A stretch of 64,000 nucleotides of DNA, taken from NCBI GenBank assembly GCA_016719135.1, contig JADKAV010000004.1:118501-182500 (forward strand), written 5' to 3'. The stretch is from Micrococcales bacterium (GTDB lineage Bacteria > Actinomycetota > Actinomycetes > S36-B12 > UBA10799). Positions 8,518-16,753 of the stretch are shown here, in pieces; position 1 is the first letter of the stretch; each line of letters opens with the position of its first letter. The position numbers and the translations under genes are program-made. The notes beneath the pieces are model-generated. The model ran no database searches and was not told the origin of the DNA. It worked only from the letters and a program-made list of their open reading frames with translations.

Positions 8518-10044
8518 TTACGAACTCGTCTGCGCCAGCACGGTGCCGACCATGTAGTCGACGAACTCGTCGGGCTGCTCCCACAGGGGACGATGTCCGG
8601 AGGAGTCGAACACGACCATGTCCTTGACTGGCGCCTGGATCATCGGGTACCAATCGGCGAACGGTTGCGCTCGACCGCCGGCCTCATGCGCTCCCTGAAC
8701 GAAGAACATCGGCACCTCGAACTCGGTGGCTGTCTTCCGGAAGTCCACATCCTGCAACTGCGGGTACAGCGCGGCGAAGGTGTCCATGAACGCCCCGAGG
8801 ACGTGTACCTGATCGATCAATGTGTACTCGCTGATCAACAGGTTCTCCGACATCTGCCCCGAGCCCTCGGAGTTGCCGGTGTGATCGTAGGGATACACGG
8901 CCTGCTCGTGCGACAGCGCGGTCTCGTAGGGGAACATCGCCTCGTAGGGCGGCGGTCCGGCAGCCTGAAGCTGGTCCACCAGACCCTGGTTGCCCGTCGT
9001 TTCGGCCCACGCGAGCGTGTCCTCGTAGAAGATGCGGTCGCTGGCCAACTGGCTCACCATCTGGCCGGTCCCGACGAAGGCCCGGTACAGATCAGGCCGC
9101 TGCTGCACGGCCATCACGCCCAGCGTCGTCCCCCATGACTGCCCGGCCAGGTAGATCTTGTCCTGTGAGAAACGGTCACGCAGGTAGTCGGTCACCGCGA
9201 TCGTGTCAGAGACGTAGCCCTCCAGACTGACGGTCGCCGTGGGATCGAGTTCGTCGTAAGAGGTCCCCGCCCCCCGCTGGTCCCACGTCGCGACGGTGAA
9301 GGACTCCTCCAACGCGGGTAGGTGGCGGCGCATCGCACCCAACTCCGAACCACCCGGCCCGCCGGCCAGGAAGAGCAGGACGGGGTTGTCGGTGCTGGTT
9401 CCGCGGATCATCAGTCCCAGGTCGTGGCCACCCGTGTTGACGGTGGTCAGCTCGGCCACCGATCCCGGCAGGGGTTCGCCGTTCGCCGCCAAGATAGGGG
9501 CGGTTGAGGCCGGACGCAGGAGGGCAGCCGTCAGCGCCAACAGTGCCACCGTCACCAGCACGGCGCCGCCGCGTCCGAGCACCAGCGACCACCGGCTACG
9601 TACCTGTCCAGTCCGCGTCCGTGCCCAACCTGCACCCAAGGCCGCCCCGAGGGCCATGGGGACCAGCGTCAACAGCGCCTGGAAACCGCGGCCGGTGATG
9701 AACGCGATCGCGCCGTAGAAGCTTGCGTGCAAACCATCGACCATCGGACCGTCCACGCCCATCCGGGTGATCTCGAAGACGACGGCGAAGACCGCCGGGA
9801 CCACCAGCATGGCCCACCGGCTGTTGAGAAGCAGCCCCGCGAGACCGCCAACAACCAGGCTGATGACGATGGACCACACCGCGGTGGAGGTGGTCAGCGG
9901 GCCGCGCGGTGTCCACAGGCCGGCCGTTACACCCCACACTGCCGCCAGCAGGACGCCGGCTGAGACTGCGACGCGGCGATCGACCTGGACCATGCGCGCG
10001 GACCCGTTCTCAGAAACCCTGTCAATCCTCTCCTTGATACTCAT
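8518..10044 (-). CDS. Membrane-anchored alpha/beta hydrolase (proline iminopeptidase-like)
   Basis: 508 residues. Residues ~25-190 hold about five hydrophobic helices (for example VAVSAGVLLAAVWGV, AVLVTVALLALTAALL). The rest is an alpha/beta hydrolase: LLFLAGGPGGSE oxyanion region, WDQRGAGTSY, nucleophile elbow GQSWG and a late catalytic His in SSGHRPLWEQP. This resembles proline iminopeptidase and related esterases, with the catalytic part probably outside the membrane. The start at 10044 follows GAGGAG; longer upstream frames add non-conserved residues. The gene is divergent from the histidine kinase gene (152-bp gap), so the two-component system may regulate it; that is inference. Confidence 0.85.
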   Translation of the reverse strand: MSIKERIDRVSENGSARMVQVDRRVAVSAGVLLAAVWGVTAGLWTPRGPLTTSTAVWSIVISLVVGGLAGLLLNSRWAMLVVPAVFAVVFEITRMGVDGPMVDGLHASFYGAIAFITGRGFQALLTLVPMALGAALGAGWARTRTGQVRSRWSLVLGRGGAVLVTVALLALTAALLRPASTAPILAANGEPLPGSVAELTTVNTGGHDLGLMIRGTSTDNPVLLFLAGGPGGSELGAMRRHLPALEESFTVATWDQRGAGTSYDELDPTATVSLEGYVSDTIAVTDYLRDRFSQDKIYLAGQSWGTTLGVMAVQQRPDLYRAFVGTGQMVSQLASDRIFYEDTLAWAETTGNQGLVDQLQAAGPPPYEAMFPYETALSHEQAVYPYDHTGNSEGSGQMSENLLISEYTLIDQVHVLGAFMDTFAALYPQLQDVDFRKTATEFEVPMFFVQGAHEAGGRAQPFADWYPMIQAPVKDMVVFDSSGHRPLWEQPDEFVDYMVGTVLAQTSS

Positions 10045-10196
10045 GACCCAACTCCTCATCTCTCTACCTCCACGATCCCCCCGTCGCAGCAGACAGTCAT
10101 CCCCCTGGTCGCTCGACTTCGAGTCCTCCCCGGGGTGGACGCGACCTCCCCCCGCGGGAGGACGGCAGGTCGCTGTCGCGGCGGTACTGTGAGGAA

Positions 10197-11399
10197 ATGG
10201 TCGGCTGGACCCGAGGTGACCCATCCCAGCGGCTCTGGTGGTTCGCCGCCGATGCCGTCCTGGCAGCGCTGTTCACCTGGATCACGGTGGTTTCGCTGCA
10301 AAGCGCCGCCTACATCGATCAGTACGGCGCCATCGAAGGAGCGGGCTGGCTGTTGGCGCTGGCCCCCAACGCGCTGCTGTTGGTGCGCCGCGTTGTCCCA
10401 GTGACCGCACTGGTGTCCGCGACCGCCTTGTACCTGGCAGCGAGCGCCACCCAGGGCGACAGCAATGCCCCGCTGGCCATCCCCTTCTTCGCCTATTCGG
10501 TGGCCGTCACCCGACCGATCCGGGTGTCCGGTTCGATCGTCGGAGGTGCCGCCTTGGCGCTGTCGACAGCGACGTTCTACGGCCCCGGCGATCCGGATCC
10601 CTTGGTGATCGTCGTGTGGTTCCTGCTGTTCGGGCTGGGATGGCTGATCGGAGTCACCATCCGCCGCAACCAGGCTCGCGCCGAAGTACTCACGCAGACC
10701 GTCGACGACCTCGAAGCACAACAAGCCCGCATCGCAGCCACCGCGATCGCGGACGAACGATCCCGTATCGCTCGCGAACTGCATGACGCAGTGGGGCACG
10801 CGGTCAACGTCATGGTTCTGCAGGCCGGAGCCGCCCGGCTGTCCAATCAGCCCAATAAGGCCTTCGAGGCGTTGCGCGAGATCGAAGAGCTGGGCCGCAG
10901 CGCACTGACGGACCTCGACCAGATGCTGGGTCTGCTCCACGATGACGACAAAGCAGATCGCAATCCGACGAAGGGAATCGCCGAGATCCCGGCCATGGTC
11001 GCGGAACTGCAGGGCCTAGGCGCCGACATCACTCTGCACGACACATGCAATCAACCCGTCGGCCGTCATGTGGGTGCTGCGGCCTACCGCATCGTGCAGG
11101 AGGCTCTTACCAACGCCTTGAAACATGCACGCACGGCCCATGTCGATGTGTTCCTCTCGTGTACTGCGACGCAACTGGAAGTGAGCGTGGTGGACGACGG
11201 TTGCGAGCACGCACCGAAGCCCACGTCAGGTGGTGGTCGCGGGATCGTGGGAATGACCGAGCGCGCCAAGGTCCTGGGCGGGCATCTGAGTGCGGGACCG
11301 AACGATGGCGGGGGCTTCAGGGTGCGGGCCAGCCTGCCACTGGGTCACGAGACCTCGGCCAACCAGCGAGCCACCCGAACATCCGCGAGCCAACAATGA
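10197..11399 (+). CDS. Sensor histidine kinase (NarL/DesK type, HisKA_3)
   Basis: 400 residues. The N-terminus carries four to five membrane helices (residues ~12-150) without a large extracellular loop, so it probably senses membrane state. A short coiled coil leads into the HisKA_3 box RSRIARELHDAVGHAVNVMVL (phospho-acceptor His in ELHDAVGH). A HATPase domain follows with the G-box GGGRGIVGMTERAKVLGG. The ATG follows GTGAGGA. Its stop overlaps the start of the response regulator gene (ATGA), so kinase and regulator form one operon. The signal is unknown. Confidence 0.92.
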   Translation: MVGWTRGDPSQRLWWFAADAVLAALFTWITVVSLQSAAYIDQYGAIEGAGWLLALAPNALLLVRRVVPVTALVSATALYLAASATQGDSNAPLAIPFFAYSVAVTRPIRVSGSIVGGAALALSTATFYGPGDPDPLVIVVWFLLFGLGWLIGVTIRRNQARAEVLTQTVDDLEAQQARIAATAIADERSRIARELHDAVGHAVNVMVLQAGAARLSNQPNKAFEALREIEELGRSALTDLDQMLGLLHDDDKADRNPTKGIAEIPAMVAELQGLGADITLHDTCNQPVGRHVGAAAYRIVQEALTNALKHARTAHVDVFLSCTATQLEVSVVDDGCEHAPKPTSGGGRGIVGMTERAKVLGGHLSAGPNDGGGFRVRASLPLGHETSANQRATRTSASQQ

Positions 11400-12067
11400 T
11401 CAGCGTCCTCATCGTCGACGACGACACCCTGGTACGCACCGGTCTTCGCATGATGATCGAGACGCAGGACGACCTGCGCGTTGTTGGCGAAGCTGACAAC
11501 GGCGAGGACGGGATCGGGCTGGCGCACGAGCTGAGCCCGGACATCGTGCTGATGGACATCCGGATGCCAGGTACCGACGGGCTCGAAGCCACTCGCCGCA
11601 TCACCTCGGCACATCCGGACAGCGAGAACGAAGCACCCCGAGTCATCATCCTCACCACCTTCGAAATCGACGATTACGTCTACGAAGCGGTGCGCGCCGG
11701 AGCCAGCGGCTTCCTGCTGAAACGCACCCGGCCAGAGGATCTCCTGGCGGGCATCCGCACCGTTGCCGCGGGTGACGCCTTGTTGTCGCCATCTGTGACA
11801 CGTCGCCTAATGCAGGAGTTCGCGCGAACCACGTCGCCCACCGATGTGACCAACCGCGACCTGTCCCGGCTGACCGACCGCGAGCGCGAAGTGCTCGTCC
11901 TGATCGGTCAGGGCCTGGCAAATCGGGAGATCGCAGCGCAACTGCATCTGGGCGAGAGCACCGTGAAGACCCACGTCAAACGCATCCTCATGAAACTGCA
12001 ATTGCGTGATCGGGTACACGCGGTGGTCTTCGCCTACGAGGTGGGGCTGCTGACGCCGGGTCGCTAG
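11396..12067 (+). CDS. Response regulator, NarL/FixJ family
   Basis: 223 residues. The receiver domain begins ISVLIVDDD, with the phosphorylation site at about Asp54 (VLMDIRMPG), the conserved Thr in ILTTFE, and a Lys in LLKRTRPEDLL. The C-terminal LuxR-type helix-turn-helix runs LTDREREVLVLIGQG...NREIAAQLHLGESTVKTHV. A longer in-frame reading exists upstream inside the kinase gene, but the conserved domain begins exactly at the ATG that overlaps the kinase stop. It is probably a DNA-binding transcription factor activated by the adjacent kinase; the divergent hydrolase gene is a candidate target. Confidence 0.94.
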   Translation: MISVLIVDDDTLVRTGLRMMIETQDDLRVVGEADNGEDGIGLAHELSPDIVLMDIRMPGTDGLEATRRITSAHPDSENEAPRVIILTTFEIDDYVYEAVRAGASGFLLKRTRPEDLLAGIRTVAAGDALLSPSVTRRLMQEFARTTSPTDVTNRDLSRLTDREREVLVLIGQGLANREIAAQLHLGESTVKTHVKRILMKLQLRDRVHAVVFAYEVGLLTPGR

Positions 12068-12127
12068 GACATCGACAGCATCGCTCCGGAGAATGCTAGG
12101 CAAAGCACCAACAAGGAAGGCCCGATC

Positions 12128-12400
12128 GTGTCTGGTGGTAACTGGAAAGAGATGTACCTGGCGGCCAGGACAGGCGACCTCGACCTGGTCAGGTTCCACG
12201 TGCAGATGGGCGTCGATGTGGACTACGCACACCCGGAGTTCATGTCGACGGCATTGGTCGCGTCCATCCTGGGCGGGCACAAGGACGTGGCTCAGTACCT
12301 GTTGGACAACGGAGCAAGTCCCGAATTGATGTCGGACTTGGACGGCGTCACCCCCCTCGAGGCGGCCGCCCATACAGGCATGACGCTGTCGTTCCGCTGA
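12128..12400 (+). CDS. Small ankyrin-repeat protein
   Basis: 90 residues from a GTG start after AAGGA. It contains about two ankyrin repeats: MYLAARTGDLDLVRFHVQMG then ALVASILGGHKDVAQYLLDN, followed by the start of a third (GVTPLEAAAHTGM). There is no signal peptide or membrane helix, so it is probably a cytoplasmic protein-interaction module. It is short for a stable ankyrin domain, and the end TLSFR cuts the third repeat, so 3' truncation is possible. Confidence 0.75.
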   Translation: MSGGNWKEMYLAARTGDLDLVRFHVQMGVDVDYAHPEFMSTALVASILGGHKDVAQYLLDNGASPELMSDLDGVTPLEAAAHTGMTLSFR

Positions 12401-12434
12401 GCGGTCTACATCTGGCTCGCCATGACATCCGCTC

Positions 12435-12440
12435 TACGAT
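12435..12440 (+). promoter_or_regulatory. Putative -10 (TACGAT) of a leaderless transcript
   Basis: TACGAT lies exactly six bases before ATG 12447, with no Shine-Dalgarno. Same geometry as at 5170, 7317, 13064, 38625, 39340 and 42040. Confidence 0.45.
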
Positions 12441-12446
12441 CGTGCG

Positions 12447-13025
12447 ATGACCGACTACTTCCAAGGTGACGAACGGACCAACCGCGAACGAATGCTCGCC
12501 GGTGACCTCTACATCGCCGACGACCCCGAAAGTGCACGAATCGCGCAGCGGGTGGTCGCGCTCCTCGACGAATACTGCAAGAGATTCGTGAGCGGTGATC
12601 CTTCGGCAGTCGAGACACTTCGGACCGCACTGGGCAGTCTTGGCGAAGACGCAGTGATCAAGCCACCGGTGCACGTCGACTACGGCGAGAACCTCCACGT
12701 CGGAGCGCGGACGTTCATCAACTTCAACCTGATCGCCCTGGACGTGGCACCGATCACCATCGGCGAGGACTGTCAGATCGGGCCGAACGTGCAACTGCTC
12801 ACCCCGTCACATCCTGTAGAGCCGCAAGCGCGCCGGGACAAACTCGAGTCCGCCCGCCCGATCTCCATCGGGGACAACGTGTGGCTCGGTGGCGGCGTGA
12901 TCGTATGCCCCGGCGTCACCATCGGCGATAACTCCGTGATCGGCGCCGGTTCGGTCGTGACCCGGGACATCCCGGCGAACGTCGTCGCGGCTGGCAACCC
13001 GGCGCGCGTGCTGCGTGAAATCTAG
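12447..13025 (+). CDS. Sugar O-acetyltransferase (maltose/galactoside acetyltransferase family)
   Basis: 192 residues, typical for the Maa/LacA/NodL family. The N-terminal mac domain (ERMLAGDLYIADDPE...) precedes a left-handed beta helix of hexapeptide repeats. Motifs include YGENLHVGARTFINFN, the catalytic-His region LLTPSHPV (His as in LacA), and GDNVWLGGGVIVCPGVTIGD. The C-terminus has the usual VVAAGNPARVLREI. It transfers acetyl from acetyl-CoA to a sugar hydroxyl. Probably leaderless, see the -10 hexamer upstream. It precedes a vapBC module by 38 bp but is unlikely to be functionally linked. Confidence 0.9.
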   Translation: MTDYFQGDERTNRERMLAGDLYIADDPESARIAQRVVALLDEYCKRFVSGDPSAVETLRTALGSLGEDAVIKPPVHVDYGENLHVGARTFINFNLIALDVAPITIGEDCQIGPNVQLLTPSHPVEPQARRDKLESARPISIGDNVWLGGGVIVCPGVTIGDNSVIGAGSVVTRDIPANVVAAGNPARVLREI

Positions 13026-13057
13026 CAATACCACTAGCAATACCCACGTTATATACT
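13022..13057 (+). promoter_or_regulatory. vapBC promoter with tandem operator-like repeat
   Basis: CTAGCAATACC occurs twice (13022..13032 and 13034..13044) with a 12-bp period. It is followed by the -10 TATACT (13052..13057) and six bases to the ATG at 13064. Tandem sites overlapping the promoter fit auto-repression by the ribbon-helix-helix antitoxin. The transcript is probably leaderless. Confidence 0.6.
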
Positions 13058-13063
13058 TGGGCG

Positions 13064-13297
13064 ATGGCGAAAGTGATGATTTCCATCCCCGACGAACTCC
13101 TTGCGCAGCTCGATGCCGAGGCCGAAGCTCGGCACATGAGCCGCAGTGCGCTCATCGCACATGCAACACGACGGGAAATCACCGCCCCCGATGCCGCCCG
13201 GGTGGATCAGTTGCTCACTGCCGCCCGCAAGGCCCTGGCAGACACGGGTAGCTGGTCAGCCGAAGACGTCATAGCCGATCAGCGGATCAGCCACTGA
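13064..13297 (+). CDS. vapB: Ribbon-helix-helix antitoxin (VapB/CopG-like)
   Basis: 77 residues. The N-terminus KVMISIPDELLAQLDAEA followed by MSRSALIAHATRR is a ribbon-helix-helix DNA-binding domain. The C-terminal half (residues ~45-77) would wrap the toxin. Its TGA overlaps the toxin ATG by one base (TGATG), so the pair is translationally coupled. Upstream tandem repeats are the probable operator. The role is to bind and neutralise the PIN-domain RNase and repress the operon. Confidence 0.87.
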   Translation: MAKVMISIPDELLAQLDAEAEARHMSRSALIAHATRREITAPDAARVDQLLTAARKALADTGSWSAEDVIADQRISH

Positions 13298-13737
13298 TGC
13301 GCGAACTGCTGCTCGACACCTCTGTGTTGCTGAAGTGGTTCCATCGCGACGGGGAGGATGAGATCGAGCATGCGGAGTGGCATCTGCAGGCACATAGAGC
13401 GGGACTGCTCCACGCCCATGTGCTCGATCTGGGCATGTACGAACTCGGCAACGTGCTCGTGCGTGCGCTCAACTTGAGGGCGCACCAAGTCCGGGCTGTG
13501 CTGGAGACGACCCGAGCTCTGTGCGGTCCCCCATTGACGTTGTCCGACGCGGCCTTCGGACAAACCGCGGACCTCGCAACCCATGACGCACTCACCTTCT
13601 ACGACGCCGCCTTCGCAATAGCCGCCCGAGAATACGAATGCACACTTGTCAGCGCTGATCGCCGACTGCTGGCGAGCGGACACGCGATCACACTGACGCA
13701 GTCAATGGCTCGGTTCAAGAGCGGTGAGACGAACTAG
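13297..13737 (+). CDS. vapC: PIN-domain RNase toxin (VapC-like)
   Basis: 146 residues. PIN acidic residues are visible as LLLDTSVLLKWF (first Asp), a mid-protein Glu in MYELGNVLV, and the pair in LTFYDAAFAIAA and LVSADRRLL. The family cleaves specific RNAs (tRNA or rRNA loops) in the cytoplasm with Mg. It is coupled to the upstream RHH antitoxin by a 1-nt overlap. All key acidic residues appear intact, so it should be active. Confidence 0.88.
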   Translation: MRELLLDTSVLLKWFHRDGEDEIEHAEWHLQAHRAGLLHAHVLDLGMYELGNVLVRALNLRAHQVRAVLETTRALCGPPLTLSDAAFGQTADLATHDALTFYDAAFAIAAREYECTLVSADRRLLASGHAITLTQSMARFKSGETN

Positions 13738-13798
13738 ACCGCCCGCGAACGTCGCTAGGCACCTGTTCGGCCGCGTTCGGTCCACTCAGCGGACAGAC

Positions 13799-16600
13799 TC
13801 AGCGCACCCGGAACGCCGAACTGCTGGCACCGGCGAACCCCGACTGATCAGGGAACGCCACGCGATACCGTCCCGGCCGCAGCGACCCTGCCCATCGCGA
13901 CTTGGTCGCGGACATCCGACGCCAACCTCCGACGTCGCGCCACTGTCCGGCCTGCTGGGACTGAACCGTGAACCGCAATGGGATCGGCGGCAAGGCCTCG
14001 ACGCGTGCCCGGCCCCTACTACCTGTCGCCCTCGTGATGAGAACCTTCGCACTATCCATGGTGAACCGCTCGCGCGTAACCACGGGTATCTGCTTCTGCT
14101 TGGGTACCACCACCCGGTATTCGCCGTTCGACAGCCACACCCTGGTGTTGCGCCGAAGACGGCCATTCGCGACCGATTCCCATCCCGTCTTCTGCTGGCG
14201 CTGAATCCGGTAGGTCACCCCCGTGATCGCTTTGGCTTTGCTGTTGCGCAAGCCAACGACCACGTTTCCAGCATCCCGAGGGCGGCGGTTGGTGTCGATG
14301 AGAACCTGCGTGGTCGACAGCGATATCGCATCGCTGCGCGAGGCCGCGAATCGCGATGAGGCTGCAAGCACCGCGCGGACCTTGACCTTCTCTGGCGCTG
14401 GTGACCAACGCACCGTCGCGGTACCGTCCGCCCCGAGAACCGCGGAACGCACATCGGTCCAGGTCCCCTTGGTCTTCTTCTGCACCACGGCCTGCGCGCC
14501 GGCGGCTTGCGGATCGCTGCTCAGGGTCAGCGACCAGCCCCTGCCCTTGCGCTGACCGTCCATGCTCACCGGCGGGATGACCGTGACCGCGGTCGTGGCC
14601 GACCACGCCAGCGTCGTGTCGTTACCCGGCCACGACGCGCGGTAGACGGTGTTGGCCGTTGGTGTCGTCTCGATCGTCGCCGCGGACATCCCATCGCTGT
14701 CGGTGGTGATGGGTGAAGTGCCGACCCTGCTCCACGGTCCGGTCCCCGCAGTCTGCGCCTCGAACGTCACCTGTTGTCCGTCGGGAACTCCTGACAGCGC
14801 CGCCATCAGATTCACCGGGCTTCCCAAGGACACCTCCGACATATCGGAGCCGAACATGCCGGAGACCGTGCCGGGGAACGCTGCACCGCTGACCACGTAG
14901 TCCGTGGCCGCTGAGCCCACCTGTACCGGATTGCCGTCCGCGTCGCTGGCCTGCACGACGATCTCGTTGTTCGTCGGCAGCGCGTCGATCATCGTCACCA
15001 CGTCCTCGAAAGACTCCGGGCCATCGAGACTGGGGGTATCTTCGATCGAACCGGAATCGTAGCCGCCGGTCACTGTGAGGCCCCCGTCCAGCGCGACCTT
15101 TGCCGGGATATCGATCGGCACCGGCACTTTGATCGCCGGCTTACCTGTCGGCTTGAGCGACACCATCAGCGTGGTCTTACCCACGTCCACCGGACCTCCC
15201 GTAGCGGACACGATCCTCGCGGTATTGACGCTCTGGTCAACCTCCGACTTCATGTCGACGCTGGTGATCTTGGGGGTGATTCCGGGCACCGAGTACAACA
15301 TCGCAGTTATCAGGTACGGGTCCTGCGAACTGTCGCCCAGGACATCCGAGCTACTCCACAGATTCGAGCGTGTGATGGTCGTGCTGTTCGCCCCATCGGT
15401 GATTTTGAAGGTCGTGACCGTACGCGATGTTCCAGCCATATAGGCCTGATTGGCCAAACGGTAGATCGGCTCAGACGCGGCCGCCGCGACCAGTGGACCG
15501 GCGAACTCGGTGGCGAAGGTGCCCGCTGCAACCGATGTCTGCGCCGTGCCGGTACGCGTCTTGTTGGTCGTGACGGTGGCCTCGGCAGTCACGGGGGTGG
15601 CCACAGAGGTTGCAACAGTGTTCACACCCACGGCGGCGGATCGATCCTGTGTCAATGCGCCGTTGATCTGACCCGGGCAGCCGAGTTTGTACGGCTGGTA
15701 ACTGCTGCCCCAGATGCCATCCATCCACACGTTGGTCGCGAACAGGTCGGTCTGGCCCAGCTGCATCAGAGGGTGCCCGTATCCCATCGCAGTCGTCCCG
15801 TCGACGTAAGTGACGGTCCCGTAGCCACCGAAATTGATCGCGCCGAGACCGAAGTAGGTGCCCAGCGAGCCGCCTTGCGTGTAGGGCGCCGAGAAGCCCA
15901 ACACGGTGCAGTCGCTCGAGGTGGCTGCGAGCAGGGGAAGCCCCCTTGACTCAGCCACGGTCTCGAACCTCTTGTAGGCCGCTGACTGCGCGGGGAGCCC
16001 GCTGACTCGCATAGCGACCAAGGGACTCATGCTGACGGTGTTTGAGGCCGCCGACGGCTTGTCACTGGAGGCGATCCGAAGCTTCGACACCACACCTGCG
16101 GCGGTTTGCACCGGCGCATCCAGACGCAGCATGGAATTGACTGCGGGCCACTCGACCTGCGTGTTCAGCATGTATTCGATGGGGGTCGCCAGCCCCAGAC
16201 CATTCAGGGTGAAGATGTCGCCGTAGCTCAGGGCACCGATCATCTTGTCGCCGCCGACATCGATGAACAATGGCGATCCGCTCATACCGGCCGCGATGCC
16301 GCCGATGTCCTTCATCACCGGGTCTGTCATGTCGGCCTCGAAGAAGATCAACGCCCCGTCCGGGCCCTGACCATCTGCGACCGCTTTCACCGTCATCTTT
16401 ACTTGGACCGGGTCCTGCTGGCCCAGACTCGGGCCTCCGGGCACGGTCAGGAAGTAGCCCTCGATGCCACCGGGGCTGGACGCCAGAACTGAGCGCAGCT
16501 GATCCAGTCCTATGTACTGGGGCGGCGCCGCGGCGGCCGGCGAAACCAGTGTTCCAACCGCCAGCGCGAGCACGGCGACGATGCGAATCAGGTAGCGCAT
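13799..16600 (-). CDS. Large secreted protein with SpoIVB-type (S55) peptidase domain
   Basis: 933 residues. The start at 16600 gives a clear signal peptide (MRYLIRIVAVLALAVGTLV, cleavage after AAA) and follows GGGGG. Residues ~30-145 contain the S55 signature GMSGSPLFI (~105-113) with MIGALSYGDIF and ATPIEYML after it, so this is probably a serine peptidase or a pseudo-peptidase with that fold. The central part is a long beta-rich segment, followed by several Ig-like repeats (ATVRWSPAPEKVKVRAV, YRVVVPKQKQ) and the final FRVR. No LPXTG motif or membrane anchor is visible. Its neighbours are also surface proteins. The substrate is unknown. Confidence 0.78.
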   Translation of the reverse strand: MRYLIRIVAVLALAVGTLVSPAAAAPPQYIGLDQLRSVLASSPGGIEGYFLTVPGGPSLGQQDPVQVKMTVKAVADGQGPDGALIFFEADMTDPVMKDIGGIAAGMSGSPLFIDVGGDKMIGALSYGDIFTLNGLGLATPIEYMLNTQVEWPAVNSMLRLDAPVQTAAGVVSKLRIASSDKPSAASNTVSMSPLVAMRVSGLPAQSAAYKRFETVAESRGLPLLAATSSDCTVLGFSAPYTQGGSLGTYFGLGAINFGGYGTVTYVDGTTAMGYGHPLMQLGQTDLFATNVWMDGIWGSSYQPYKLGCPGQINGALTQDRSAAVGVNTVATSVATPVTAEATVTTNKTRTGTAQTSVAAGTFATEFAGPLVAAAASEPIYRLANQAYMAGTSRTVTTFKITDGANSTTITRSNLWSSSDVLGDSSQDPYLITAMLYSVPGITPKITSVDMKSEVDQSVNTARIVSATGGPVDVGKTTLMVSLKPTGKPAIKVPVPIDIPAKVALDGGLTVTGGYDSGSIEDTPSLDGPESFEDVVTMIDALPTNNEIVVQASDADGNPVQVGSAATDYVVSGAAFPGTVSGMFGSDMSEVSLGSPVNLMAALSGVPDGQQVTFEAQTAGTGPWSRVGTSPITTDSDGMSAATIETTPTANTVYRASWPGNDTTLAWSATTAVTVIPPVSMDGQRKGRGWSLTLSSDPQAAGAQAVVQKKTKGTWTDVRSAVLGADGTATVRWSPAPEKVKVRAVLAASSRFAASRSDAISLSTTQVLIDTNRRPRDAGNVVVGLRNSKAKAITGVTYRIQRQQKTGWESVANGRLRRNTRVWLSNGEYRVVVPKQKQIPVVTRERFTMDSAKVLITRATGSRGRARVEALPPIPLRFTVQSQQAGQWRDVGGWRRMSATKSRWAGSLRPGRYRVAFPDQSGFAGASSSAFRVR

Positions 16601-16753
16601 GAAACCCCCAGTTGATGTGTAGGACAGCGTGACACAGCAGGACACGCCATAGTTCCACGACCCGGCGACAAACGGCACGACTGCAGACGATCACCAAAGA
16701 AGGACTAGACCATCGCTGGCTTCATCGGCGTCCTCACCACCGCGGCTCATCTC

